Part shown: positions 51,945-61,122 of the stretch, piece by piece | Layout of the letters: each line of letters begins with the position of its first letter | Position numbering within the stretch: position 1 is the first letter of the stretch | Notes under the pieces: generated by a model | Database searches by the model: none | What the model saw: the letters and a program-made list of their open reading frames with translations, nothing else | What the model was told of the DNA's origin: nothing | DNA from: RUG563 sp964423675 | GTDB taxonomy: Bacteria; Bacillota; Clostridia; Christensenellales; Aristaeellaceae | Assembly: GCA_964423675.1 (NCBI GenBank) | Contig: CAYRFP010000001.1 | Span: forward strand, 62,001-126,000 | Length of the DNA stretch: 64,000 nucleotides | Direction of reading: 5' to 3' | Translations under genes and position numbers: made by a program

Positions 51945-52472
51945 ATGAAAGATGTCAATGATCTAGGCATGGGCCGCGATCAAACGCTGATTAAGCTGGT
52001 AAATGAATATCAGGGCTTGCTGCTGCGCATGTGTTATGTTTATCTGCTGGATGTGGAAATGGCAAAGGATGCCACGCAGGAAACCTTTCTGAAAGCCTAC
52101 AAAGCGATGCCTTCATTTCGAGGTGAGTGCAGCGCCAAAAACTGGCTAATTCAGATCGCCATAAATACATGCAGAGATATGCAGCGTTCCGCCTGGTTTC
52201 GCCATCATGACAGGCGTATCACACCGGAGGATCTACCCCATGCCATCCAGCGGCCGGATAACGAAGGGGACCTGGACGTGATGTGCCATGTGATGGCATT
52301 GCCGCCAAAGCTCAAGGAGGTCATTATGCTGTATTACTGGCAGAACATGAATGTGAACGAAATTGCCAGTGCGCTGGGTATTACTCATTCTACTGTATCG
52401 GCGCGATTAAAACGCGCACGGGAGAAGCTGCACGATGTGCTGAAAGGGAGGTTCGGATATGGAAGATCATAA
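51945..52472 (+). CDS. ECF-type sigma factor (second)
   Basis: 175 residues. Region 2 is at about 10-85 (YVYLLDVEMAKDATQETFLKAYKAMPSFRGE, NWLIQIAINTCRDMQRS) and region 4 at about 115-170 (LPPKLKEVIMLYYWQNMNVNEIASALGITHSTVSARLKRAREKL). It is closer to the SigW/SigV style than the sigma at 6832. Start 51945 has AGGAGG nine bases upstream; ATG 51939 would leave only three. It overlaps the next gene by 14 bases, implying coupled translation of sigma and its membrane regulator. Confidence 0.9.
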   Translation: MKDVNDLGMGRDQTLIKLVNEYQGLLLRMCYVYLLDVEMAKDATQETFLKAYKAMPSFRGECSAKNWLIQIAINTCRDMQRSAWFRHHDRRITPEDLPHAIQRPDNEGDLDVMCHVMALPPKLKEVIMLYYWQNMNVNEIASALGITHSTVSARLKRAREKLHDVLKGRFGYGRS

Positions 52473-53832
52473 GGAAAAGCAGACGATTCAGCAGGCATTT
52501 GATAACGCTCTTTCCGGCATTCAGGAGGATCCCAGGATGGCCCAACGCGTTTTAAACCTCGCCCATGAGAAAGGAGAGACTCCTGTGAAGAAAAAGCTTT
52601 CCGTTGGTTTCATTCTGATTCTCGCTGCGGTGCTGGTTTCCGCTGCTGCACTTGCCCTGTCGCTCTCGCGGGCGTACTTTGAAGACGTGGCACAGTTGCA
52701 AGCCTCAAACGGCTTCTACAATGATTGGAATCTAGAAGCGAAGCAGGAGATGGTCGGTATTCTGCAAAAACACGGCCTGGTTTCGGAAGAAGGGACCGCT
52801 TCCATGACTACAGAAAAATCCATTGATGCATGGATGATGAAGCGTTACGGTGCTGATGGCCACGCAGATACCATTAGCCTGTGGGCCGTTCTGGAAACGG
52901 AATTGGGGCCGATAGAAGGATGGTCTTTGGAGGATAAAGCGTGGTATAGCCAGATGCAAATTGCGTCCGGCCTGCTATCTGCCGCATCGGGTGAAGCGAT
53001 CTACGCCGTCCCGGATGTTCAGGATATACAGCCTGACGAAGCAATTTCCCTGGCTAAAAAAGCCATCATTGACGCATTTGGCTTAGAAGAAAACGCGCTG
53101 GAGCAGCATCAGGTAGAAATCTATTTTCAAAGCTTCCCGGATGAAGAATTTAAGGAAATGCACTATGATATTTCTTTTCGCGGCCAAGATTATGAGGATT
53201 TTTATTCCTGTTCCCTGACCCGGGATGGAAAAATCATGGATCATTCCATGGGAGAAGCATATCGTTCGCCAGCAGAACAGGTGCTGGATAAGCAGAAGTT
53301 CTTGTTGGAAAACGATCTGGAAGCCAGCCGCCTGTTCACCCAATATGCACAGGAGCACATTTCCGGTAATTTTTCCTTCGCCTTCTGGCCGCTGGAAGAT
53401 AAGAAAGCCGTAACGGATATGCTACGTCCTATCATTCTGGAAAACATGGAGGAGAATCCCGGCTATGCGGATCAGACCAGAATCTTCTGGGCCACCCATC
53501 TTTATGGTCTGCCGGACGAGAAAGCCATTTCCCAAGAGCAAGCCATTTCCGCTGCGAAAGAACAATTAACAGTTGCTTTTGGCCTAACAAACGAAGAAGC
53601 CGCGCTGGTGGATAAAATTGGCATGTTCTACGAAATTACCGATTCGCAAAATCCGCTGTGGAAAATCACGATGCGCATTGGCGAACAGCGCGATGCGGCA
53701 CAAGCAGCAGGTATGGATCTGCGCTGCAGCTATCGCATTGTTCTCCATGCCTATAGCGGCGAAGTGCTGGAAACACATAGCTTCACTTCGATTGACGATA
53801 GCAATCCGAATGACGTTGCTCTGGCCAATTAA
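52459..53832 (+). CDS. Probable anti-sigma/sensor membrane protein
   Basis: 457 residues. Cytoplasmic 1-45 with QQAFDNALSGIQEDPRMAQRVL; membrane helix about 47-68; external 70-457. The exterior holds two or more segments with the DEAISLAKKAI and QAISAAKEQLTVAFGL pattern, typical of PepSY-like repeats in Clostridia anti-sigma proteins. Overlap with the sigma gene is the main support for the role. No metalloprotease or zinc motif is visible. It ends 42 bases before a strong terminator. The signal sensed is unknown. Confidence 0.65.
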   Translation: MEDHKEKQTIQQAFDNALSGIQEDPRMAQRVLNLAHEKGETPVKKKLSVGFILILAAVLVSAAALALSLSRAYFEDVAQLQASNGFYNDWNLEAKQEMVGILQKHGLVSEEGTASMTTEKSIDAWMMKRYGADGHADTISLWAVLETELGPIEGWSLEDKAWYSQMQIASGLLSAASGEAIYAVPDVQDIQPDEAISLAKKAIIDAFGLEENALEQHQVEIYFQSFPDEEFKEMHYDISFRGQDYEDFYSCSLTRDGKIMDHSMGEAYRSPAEQVLDKQKFLLENDLEASRLFTQYAQEHISGNFSFAFWPLEDKKAVTDMLRPIILENMEENPGYADQTRIFWATHLYGLPDEKAISQEQAISAAKEQLTVAFGLTNEEAALVDKIGMFYEITDSQNPLWKITMRIGEQRDAAQAAGMDLRCSYRIVLHAYSGEVLETHSFTSIDDSNPNDVALAN

Positions 53833-53874
53833 TAGTAGCAAAGCTAAAAAATTCCTAAAGTATTCCATCTTCCG

Positions 53875-53912
53875 GCCCATCGCGGAGAAAAAAACTCTGC
53901 GATGGGCTTTTT
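53875..53912 (+). terminator. Terminator of the second sigma operon
   Basis: GCCCATCGCGGAG pairs with CTCTGCGATGGGC (one G-T pair) around a seven-A loop, followed by five T. Confidence 0.87.
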
Positions 53913-54005
53913 CTGTTTCTTTTGGGCGTTAACACGCTGCCATTTTCACATCCAGAACCTCCAAAAAAGAATATGGCAAAAATACACAGAATCTCCATTT
54001 TCCGC

Positions 54006-54034
54006 TTGCACATCCGCCTGCTCTATGCTATAAT
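54006..54034 (+). promoter_or_regulatory. Promoter of the surface-protein island
   Basis: TTGCAC (54006-54011), a 17-base spacer ending in TGC and a perfect TATAAT (54029-54034). A leader of about 120 bases precedes the hydrolase ATG at 54161; I see no riboswitch fold in it. Confidence 0.65.
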
Positions 54035-54160
54035 AAAGCGATCCTAAAGAAGTCAGTGCTGAAAGGAAAAACGAGGAACTAATCAAACGTAGCGTTCCAT
54101 TCACAGTCTCGAGTCAAAAAACAATGATGATGGAAAAAACAAAAAGGGGAGGATAATCAC

Positions 54161-55258
54161 ATGGGCAAGCTGGTGAAACGTTTTTTTCTGGGGCTTCTAG
54201 CTTTGGTGCTGGTGGCGGCAGTCGCTTTCTGCTACATATACTGGTCCCGTTTCCAGTCCATCGTTTCTATTGAAAAGCATACGGACTTTGAAGACGGCTA
54301 CGATGTTTATAGCATGAACGTCTGCTATGATTATGATCTGGACGCAATTATTGCTCGCGGCATCACAGATAACCAGTCCGCTCTGGATGCAGTTATCAAG
54401 GAAGCGCTTCCGCTGCTGCCGGTAAGCATCAAGGTGCCGTCCTTTGGATGTACCGCCTTTACCCTGTTGGATATGGATGGCGATGTGCACATGGGACGCA
54501 ATTATGATTTCTTTAACAATACCTCTGCCATGGTGGTATATAGCGCACCGAAAAACGGCTATAAATCCGTGGCGCTGGCGGCGCTGGATAATGTGGCTGC
54601 TAACGACCCGCAAACCGGCTTGAAGCAAAAATTGGCCGCTTTGACAGCGCCTTTTATCTGCCTTGATGGCATGAATGAAAAGGGCGTATCTATCGCTGTG
54701 TTGACGCTGGACAGCGAGCCCGTTCATCAGCAAACCGGCAAGCCTGCCATTGCCACCACCATGGCCATTCGTCTGGTGCTGGATCGTGCAGCTACCACCC
54801 AGGAAGCGGTGGAACTGCTGGCAAGATATGATATGTTTGCCATGTCCGGCCGGGATTATCATTTCTATATCACCGATGCTTCTGGCGATGGTCGCGTGGT
54901 TGAATACGACTGCGAGGATCCTGCCCGCCCGATGGTCGCCACCAAGACTGATATCATCACTAACTTCTTCATTAATTATAAAGACAAGGTTCTGCCAAAC
55001 CAGAAAAATGGCGTCTATGGCCATGGCCGCGAGCGCTATGACGCTGTGGAAGCGATCTTCGCCGAAGAAACTGAGCCCACCGTTGAAACTGTATGGAGTG
55101 CGCTGCAAGCCGCTTCCCAGGAGCCTAATCCTGCAAACATCACCAGCAATACCCAGTGGTCCCTGAATTATAACAATACGGATAAAACCGTGGAAATCGT
55201 CCTGAGACGCCATTGGGAGAACATGCTTACCTATGACCTAACAGCAAACCAGTTCTAA
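54161..55258 (+). CDS. Membrane-anchored linear-amide C-N hydrolase (Ntn type)
   Basis: 365 residues: a membrane helix (about 9-28), a linker, then an Ntn-hydrolase domain starting at Cys97 in SFGCTAFTLLDMDG. Typical conserved points follow: HMGRNYDFF with Arg and Asp of the active site, ICLDGMNEKGVSIAVL, SGRDYHFYITDASGDGRVVE, and SNTQWSLNYN. The choloylglycine hydrolase/AAT families cut linear C-N amide bonds (bile salts, N-acyl homoserine lactones, acyl-penicillins). In the IAT (C45) type, autocleavage at Gly-Cys exposes Cys as the nucleophile; here Gly96-Cys97. Cleavage would free the catalytic domain from its anchor. GGGGAGG lies 11 bases before the ATG. It heads an island with the surface-protein gene 24 bases on. 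Confidence 0.82.
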   Translation: MGKLVKRFFLGLLALVLVAAVAFCYIYWSRFQSIVSIEKHTDFEDGYDVYSMNVCYDYDLDAIIARGITDNQSALDAVIKEALPLLPVSIKVPSFGCTAFTLLDMDGDVHMGRNYDFFNNTSAMVVYSAPKNGYKSVALAALDNVAANDPQTGLKQKLAALTAPFICLDGMNEKGVSIAVLTLDSEPVHQQTGKPAIATTMAIRLVLDRAATTQEAVELLARYDMFAMSGRDYHFYITDASGDGRVVEYDCEDPARPMVATKTDIITNFFINYKDKVLPNQKNGVYGHGRERYDAVEAIFAEETEPTVETVWSALQAASQEPNPANITSNTQWSLNYNNTDKTVEIVLRRHWENMLTYDLTANQF

Positions 55259-55282
55259 TATTCAAACAGGAGAAAACAAATC

Positions 55283-58200
55283 ATGTTCAAAAGATTTTTG
55301 AGCATCATTCTCATCATCACCCTGGTTTGCCCGTTGCTGCCGGTTTCTGCGATAGCCGAAAGCGTAACAGCAAGCCGTCAGCCCCTCACCCAAGCGGAAA
55401 TCAAACAGACTAAAGCGTTAATCGCCATGGGGTTGGGCTATTCCGGCTGGAGTGAAGGCGATTCCATTACCGCAAGCTCCAATGCGCGGCAAATGCAGGA
55501 GTACCTCAAGTGGCTGCTAGATCAGCAGCTTGGCAATCTGGATGTTAAGTTAGCCGCGATGAGAATAGAGTATGTCACGCTGAATACAGAACTTACAGAG
55601 GCCGTGCAGGCTCCGCTTCCGGCTCTTCAAAGTCTTATTTCCCAAGTGTCTGCTTATTACGACGCCATCGTGGAAAAGCGCGCCACAATCAGCGAGCTGC
55701 TGGAAATATATCAGGATCTACCGGCTGATGAACAGGGCAGCGCGGCTTATGATATCCGTCGGGCTGTAAAAAAGCTGCAGAAAACCATGGATGAAGCCCT
55801 GGAAAAATGCGGTGCCTCCAACAGCAGCGACAGCATTCCAAGCCAGATCAACGATCTGGAAAACGAAATTTGGGGCATCGCCATCAAGGCCCAGTCAAGC
55901 GAAGGGGTATTTAGCGGCGAAAATAATAATCTGGGCAATATTGCCTCTGAAGCGCGGAGGCTGCAAAACGCCGAAAACGCTGACAATCTTGCGTTTGATA
56001 TTGATGTGCTTTCCACCTCCCAGTTTGCCATCAAGGTGCTCAGCAGCAACGGAGACCCTATCGAGGATGCAGACGTAAATGTTTCCCAAGGCAGTACGAA
56101 ACTCACAGGAAAGACGGATGCAAAGGGCTTTGTTAAATTCCAGCTTATTAACTTAAAAACGGACGCAGAAAGCAGCTTTACCGTCGATATCAATATTGAA
56201 GCCAAGGGGTATGATATCCGCGAAGCGCGCCAGGTGCATCTCAAGGGCGGTTATGTATCAACCTATCGCATGTCTCAGTCCCCCGTGAGTTATCTGCGCA
56301 TGGCCAGCTTTAATGGCATGGACGTTCTCAGCCAGCAGGAAACCATCTATTATACCAAGGAAAATGATGCGATGCTGGATCTGACGATCACTCCCGTTAC
56401 ACTCAATGGTGAAAGTGGTACGATCGTGCTGAATTATTCCACGCCGGAAAAAGGCCCCACAGCCGAGACTAAACCTTTTGACAGCGGCAAGGAGGTCACC
56501 TTCACTAAGGATTGGTGTCGCACGTTGTGCCCTGGTACCAGCGTGTCAGTAAAAATCAAAACCGTTTCCGGCCAAGAGCAAACCTTTCCGTTGCAGCTGG
56601 TTGTGGAGAAGGCCGTGGTGGATAAGCCTATTAGCGATATAAACACCGCTTTCTCCCTGCTTAGCAACACCTTCAGCCTTTCCCTGCCCAGCGAAATTCC
56701 CTTTCTGGGCGGCCATAAGCTGAATATCGATTTGCCCGAACCCAAAATCAAGATTTACATCGATCCAAGCGGCGATGTAATTGTGGGGTACGGCAAATCC
56801 TATACCGACCCCACCCTGAAATGGAAAGAGGGAAACAGCTGGGATCGCCAAGTGACGCAAGATAATGCCGCCCGCGCCGCGGCAGGCGAAGCAAACGCTG
56901 TAAAAAAAGGCGTATTCACCGGCGGCACAAACGAGAGTACCCCATTCTTGGGCGAAGCCAAGGCAAAATTTAACGTGTTTGCATCTTTCCGTGGCAAGAT
57001 TACCAAACATGTTTCCACCCTTAGCCAAATGGCAGCTGCTCTCACTGGCTATGTGGGCGTGCAGGGCACGTTTAGTGGGGATTTTACCTATACCGCCTGG
57101 ATTGGTTCTGTTCCCGTGTACGCCGGACTGGATGTCAAGTTCGCCCTGGGTACGGCGCTAAACATGGGCCTGCAATGGGATTGGGACAGCGTGGATCATA
57201 AATTCCTTGGCATGTCCGTCACGAAGGGCTTGGGCGTGGCCATCAACATCCTGGCAGAAATGGGTGTCAGTATGGGTGTTGGCATCAAAAACCTGCTCAC
57301 CGTGGGTGTTCGCTTCTTCGGACGCATGTCTGCCTCCGTGCTGATTGGCAATCCTGTGTCCGCTTCTGTGACACTTGCCATGGGTCTGCAGTTCGTGATT
57401 CAGTTGCTTTTCATCAAACAGGTCTTCCCGATGTGGGAGGGAACCTTCACCGCCCAGAGCAATGCCATGACGGCTGAAAGCACAGCAAGCACGACCAAGG
57501 TTGCGCTGGATACAACCAAGGAAGGCGTTATGATGGCATCAAGCGCGACCAATACCGTTCCGAACGAAAGCGGAAGCTATCTCGTAAACGGCACCGAGAT
57601 CGCTGAGCAGTTGGATAGCGTTGCGCAGGAAATTCAGTATATCACGTTGCAGTATGATGGCGGATATGGCCTTATTAACACGTATGCGTTCTTTATCCGG
57701 CCCACAGGAACCAGTGATAGAACCACTGAACTGGTCTGGTGGAATCTGGATAATACCGCCTTGCAGGGCACGGTGATTATAGAAGGCCGGGCTGCCAGCC
57801 AGAAAACCATGCGCGAAACGTACAGTGACTATGCTTTCTCCGTGGTCGGAAAAAATGATCTGGCAGCAGTTGCCGTTGTTGGCGGCTATATCTACGATGG
57901 CGACAGGCTCGAAGCCTGTAGCGCAGATGCGGCCGTGCTGGAAATGCAAGCAAACGGCAGCCTCAAGGTGATTCAATACGAACAAATTCGTCATGCCCAA
58001 ACCTTCTTGTCCGACGAAGGCATGCTGGCGCAGCCCATGGTTTATCTGCAAAAAGAAAATTCCGCACCAGGAGCGGATTACTTCGTTACCGCCGGCTGCG
58101 CCGAAATGGACGACAAAGACAAGCAGGCGGCCATCAATGCGTATTTCTTATCTATCGAAAGGAAAGATGGCGTCTATAAGAAGTACGTCATGGTGTCTGA

Positions 58201-60400
58201 CAAGCTGGAAGAATCAGACGGTATGAGCGCCTTCGCCCCTGCAACGCCCAGCGATAAGCAGCTTGGTGGCGGCACTATGACAAGCAATGATGCAAATAGC
58301 CGCGTCAGCTATTACAGCCTGGGCGCAGATGAAAACCTGGCTGATAGCGGCGAACCGGAAGATAATGGCGATGCCTACAGAGGCGATCTCTATATAAATC
58401 TCAATGGCACCCGTCGGCTGATCGATGATAACGTCAGCTTCATTGCCTCAATGTCCACCTTCAATTGGATTAGCAACGATGGCGAGTTCCTGTTCTACCT
58501 CAAGCGCGAAAATGGCAAGGATGGGCTGGAAAGCTATCAACTTAAGAGCGCTTACTTAAATGCCAATGCCACAGAAGTAACGCAGCAGAGCTACGATATC
58601 ACGATTCCTTCCGGGAAATTCTACATTTCCTGCGTGGAGGACGCCACCAGAACTGGTATCCCCTACCTGTATTGGCTGGAAAGCGTGGAGAAGGCGATGG
58701 AAGACGGCAAGAAGGAAACCACCTATCGTTTGCGCGCCGTCACCTTTGACCGCACCGTCAATGTGATCTACGGCCCGTTTACTCTGGCCGAGTTTGAAAA
58801 TGCGCCCAACACTGCGTTCATCTCCGATCAATTGACGATCGACGATACAGGAAACGGCCTCATTTCCATCTATTATACTGTTGAAAAAACGGATTCCCCT
58901 GATGCCCGCGTCTGCCAGAAGTTGTACAAAACCAACGTAACGCTCAAGGCGGGCCTCGAAATCGTTGGCATTGCCACCGAGGATCCTGCCGTTTCCCCTG
59001 GCCAAATTGCAAATCTGGTGTTCACTGTGAAGAATACCGGTAATCTGCCCGTTCGAGCGTTTACCATACAACTAAAGCAAAATCGGCTTCCGATCACTAC
59101 CGGAACGATTCTGGTTCTATGCGCTAATCCGTTGCCAACAGAAAACATGAGCCTGTATTCGATCAGCGGCTCATCGGATATTCTTAATACCAACGTAATC
59201 CGTGGAAGCAATCTATATGATGATCTGAATGGCGATGCATGGAACATGAAGAAGAAAACGATCAGCTTGACCGGGGTCGTCAACGACGCTGAAACAACAT
59301 CGTATAAGAGCACTGATTATCTCATGCCAGGTGGAACGCATACCTATCGAGCCTCGTTCTCCGTTCCTGCCGCGTGGCAGGGGGTGTACACCGTGGACGC
59401 GGAGCTTCTGATGATTTATCCCGCCTCGAGATTGGAAGGCGGCGTGGCGAATGGTGAAGATGAAGTGGTACAATCCCCCACGACTCAACAGCTTGCCGTA
59501 GGAGAGAATGGAGCAACCTGGTTCGATAGTCAAAACCGCCTCGGATACTCCATTTTGAAGGTGGAAGCGCTGACGTTTGACGATGCAAAGGACATTGGTA
59601 TTGGCCGCAGCGATATGACGCTGAATTGTCAGACCTATTCGGACGGCAACGGCAGGCAGTATGTGCGGGTAAACATTGTTAATCGAGGCGAAACAGGTAT
59701 TGATAGAATGAATGGTCTCCGGGCCGAAATCCCCAGTCGCCTTGAAAGAAGCGAGAAAAGGACCGTCCATCCCACCTTGACGGCTACGGTAGAAGGCGAG
59801 GACATGCAGGTGTTTAGCCACACCTTTGTCTGGCATATCACAAGCGATTATGCTTATTCTTTGGATATCCCTGCCGAACTGCTGCTGGATGGACGAAAAG
59901 GCGCGAAAATCACCTTTGCTATCAACGATAATATTCAGAATGAGAACAAGGCCGAATTCTCCGAATACGATAATTCGCGCACGGTGATGGTTGGTGCGCT
60001 CTCTCCCCTGCTGATTATCCGGCAGCCGGAAACCCAGTCTGTCCGGGAGAGTGATAAAGCGGTATTCTCTGTGGATGCAATGGGCGGATGGATGCCCTAC
60101 GAATATCAGTGGCAGCGAATGAATGCATCCGGCAATTGGGAAAACATCGTCGCGGCAACGCAGGCTCAGCTTACGCTGCTGGGCGTAAAAGCCACAGATA
60201 ATGGCGCAAAGTTCCGCTGTGTGATAACTGACGCATATGGCGAAACGGTCGCATCTGAAATAGCAGAGTTGAAGGTAGGTCCAAAGGCGGCAGAGACCAT
60301 TCCCGAAACCGGCGACACGGCGCAGCCCATGGTTTGGCTCACCATGGCACTTCTGTCTGCCGCTGCGCTCCTGGTGCTCTTGCGCCGCCGCAAAGCATGA
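55283..60400 (+). CDS. 1705-residue cell-surface protein with IPETG sorting signal
   Basis: Signal peptide about 1-27. Residues 35-235 are helical, coiled-coil prone. Residues 245-330 form a carboxypeptidase-regulatory/SpaA-like beta domain (VLSSNGDPIEDADVNVS, TDAKGFVKFQL). Residues about 587-722 alternate polar and hydrophobic residues and are rich in Gly, Val and Ala. Residues 740-1220 look like an extracellular beta-propeller or similar repeat region. Residues about 1225-1360 and 1430-1570 resemble CARDB or Ig-like folds (VSPGQIANLVFTVKNTGNLPV). An Ig-like domain at about 1578-1667 reads EYQWQRMNASGNWENI. The C-terminus has IPETG (1673-1677), a membrane helix and RRRKA, a sortase-recognition variant of LPXTG. 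GGAGAAAAC lies before the ATG. The gene is continuous. Ligand unknown. Confidence 0.75.
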   Translation: MFKRFLSIILIITLVCPLLPVSAIAESVTASRQPLTQAEIKQTKALIAMGLGYSGWSEGDSITASSNARQMQEYLKWLLDQQLGNLDVKLAAMRIEYVTLNTELTEAVQAPLPALQSLISQVSAYYDAIVEKRATISELLEIYQDLPADEQGSAAYDIRRAVKKLQKTMDEALEKCGASNSSDSIPSQINDLENEIWGIAIKAQSSEGVFSGENNNLGNIASEARRLQNAENADNLAFDIDVLSTSQFAIKVLSSNGDPIEDADVNVSQGSTKLTGKTDAKGFVKFQLINLKTDAESSFTVDINIEAKGYDIREARQVHLKGGYVSTYRMSQSPVSYLRMASFNGMDVLSQQETIYYTKENDAMLDLTITPVTLNGESGTIVLNYSTPEKGPTAETKPFDSGKEVTFTKDWCRTLCPGTSVSVKIKTVSGQEQTFPLQLVVEKAVVDKPISDINTAFSLLSNTFSLSLPSEIPFLGGHKLNIDLPEPKIKIYIDPSGDVIVGYGKSYTDPTLKWKEGNSWDRQVTQDNAARAAAGEANAVKKGVFTGGTNESTPFLGEAKAKFNVFASFRGKITKHVSTLSQMAAALTGYVGVQGTFSGDFTYTAWIGSVPVYAGLDVKFALGTALNMGLQWDWDSVDHKFLGMSVTKGLGVAINILAEMGVSMGVGIKNLLTVGVRFFGRMSASVLIGNPVSASVTLAMGLQFVIQLLFIKQVFPMWEGTFTAQSNAMTAESTASTTKVALDTTKEGVMMASSATNTVPNESGSYLVNGTEIAEQLDSVAQEIQYITLQYDGGYGLINTYAFFIRPTGTSDRTTELVWWNLDNTALQGTVIIEGRAASQKTMRETYSDYAFSVVGKNDLAAVAVVGGYIYDGDRLEACSADAAVLEMQANGSLKVIQYEQIRHAQTFLSDEGMLAQPMVYLQKENSAPGADYFVTAGCAEMDDKDKQAAINAYFLSIERKDGVYKKYVMVSDKLEESDGMSAFAPATPSDKQLGGGTMTSNDANSRVSYYSLGADENLADSGEPEDNGDAYRGDLYINLNGTRRLIDDNVSFIASMSTFNWISNDGEFLFYLKRENGKDGLESYQLKSAYLNANATEVTQQSYDITIPSGKFYISCVEDATRTGIPYLYWLESVEKAMEDGKKETTYRLRAVTFDRTVNVIYGPFTLAEFENAPNTAFISDQLTIDDTGNGLISIYYTVEKTDSPDARVCQKLYKTNVTLKAGLEIVGIATEDPAVSPGQIANLVFTVKNTGNLPVRAFTIQLKQNRLPITTGTILVLCANPLPTENMSLYSISGSSDILNTNVIRGSNLYDDLNGDAWNMKKKTISLTGVVNDAETTSYKSTDYLMPGGTHTYRASFSVPAAWQGVYTVDAELLMIYPASRLEGGVANGEDEVVQSPTTQQLAVGENGATWFDSQNRLGYSILKVEALTFDDAKDIGIGRSDMTLNCQTYSDGNGRQYVRVNIVNRGETGIDRMNGLRAEIPSRLERSEKRTVHPTLTATVEGEDMQVFSHTFVWHITSDYAYSLDIPAELLLDGRKGAKITFAINDNIQNENKAEFSEYDNSRTVMVGALSPLLIIRQPETQSVRESDKAVFSVDAMGGWMPYEYQWQRMNASGNWENIVAATQAQLTLLGVKATDNGAKFRCVITDAYGETVASEIAELKVGPKAAETIPETGDTAQPMVWLTMALLSAAALLVLLRRRKA

Positions 60401-60426
60401 GATAATATGAAAAGGAGGAATTTCTC

Positions 60427-60801
60427 ATGAAAAAGATGATGGTGCTTTTGCTGACGCTGGTGATGCTGTTCACCCTTCCCGCTGCCACGGCTGAATCCCA
60501 GCTTCTTGGTGGCTGGAGCCTGTGCGAATCTATCGAAGTGACGCAGGAACTGAACGACCTGTTTGAAAAAGCGATGGCGGAGCAGGTAGGTGTAGATTAT
60601 ACGCCCGTTGCGCTTCTGGCCACGCAGCTTGTCTCCGGCACGAACTACTGCTTCCTCTGCCGCGCGGCGGTGGTTTATCCCGATGCACTGCCCTATTACG
60701 CTCTGGTTTATGTGTATCAGGATTTAAAAGGCAATGCCAGCGTATTGGAAATCAACACCCTGGAGCTGGGGCTGACAACACAGGAAACCGCAGCCGAATA
60801 A
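60427..60801 (+). CDS. Small secreted cystatin-like protein
   Basis: 124 residues with a signal peptide (cleavage near TAES, residue 22). The mature part begins LLGGWS and has TQLVSGTNYCFLC followed by alternating strands (ALVYVYQDLKGNASVLEI). GG near the N-terminus and QxVxG (QLVSG) are the cystatin protease-inhibitor landmarks, and the size of about 100 residues fits one cystatin fold. Two Cys lie close together (C-x-x-C). Inhibitor function is an inference from motifs; bacterial proteins of this form are uncharacterised as far as I know. AGGAGG lies seven bases before the ATG. It follows the large surface protein by 26 bases, in the same operon. Confidence 0.65.
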   Translation: MKKMMVLLLTLVMLFTLPAATAESQLLGGWSLCESIEVTQELNDLFEKAMAEQVGVDYTPVALLATQLVSGTNYCFLCRAAVVYPDALPYYALVYVYQDLKGNASVLEINTLELGLTTQETAAE

Positions 60802-60814
60802 CTCTAAAGAATGC

Positions 60815-60849
60815 AAAGCCTCTTCCCTTTGTTGGGAGGAGGCTTTATT
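60815..60849 (+). terminator. Terminator of the surface-protein operon
   Basis: AAAGCCTCTTCCC pairs with GGGAGGAGGCTTT (one T-G pair) around a six-base loop, followed by ATTT. Confidence 0.82.
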
Positions 60850-61062
60850 TGCATTGTCCATTAAGGATATAGGGATAACCTGGCCTATATCGCTGCCTGG
60901 TCATCGATATGAGCAGAAGAATAGGATATGTAGGATATGAGAAAGAAGTCCTACGGCATGTAACGTCAAAAAGGGCGACACAACAGCGTATAAACGCCCC
61001 ACGGAGATTATTCCGCGCCTCACAATTTAGGCGTAAAAACGCCATCGTCCATCCTCGCATCC
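60850..61062. other. Intergenic DNA between convergent units, no gene seen
   Basis: 213 bases between two terminators. Open frames crossing it on both strands have no ribosome binding site, recognisable motif or sensible composition. Nothing else is apparent. Confidence 0.5.
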
Positions 61063-61102
61063 AACAGAAAAACAGGACGCATCGCTATATCGCAATACAT
61101 CC
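61063..61102 (-). terminator. Terminator of the repeat-protein pseudogene
   Basis: On the minus strand GGATGTATTGC pairs with GCGATGCGTCC (three G-T pairs) around a six-base loop, followed by TGTTTTTCTGTT. It lies just past the restored stop codon at 61123-61125. Confidence 0.65.
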
Positions 61103-61122
61103 CGTTCTGTTCGTTTATGCAC

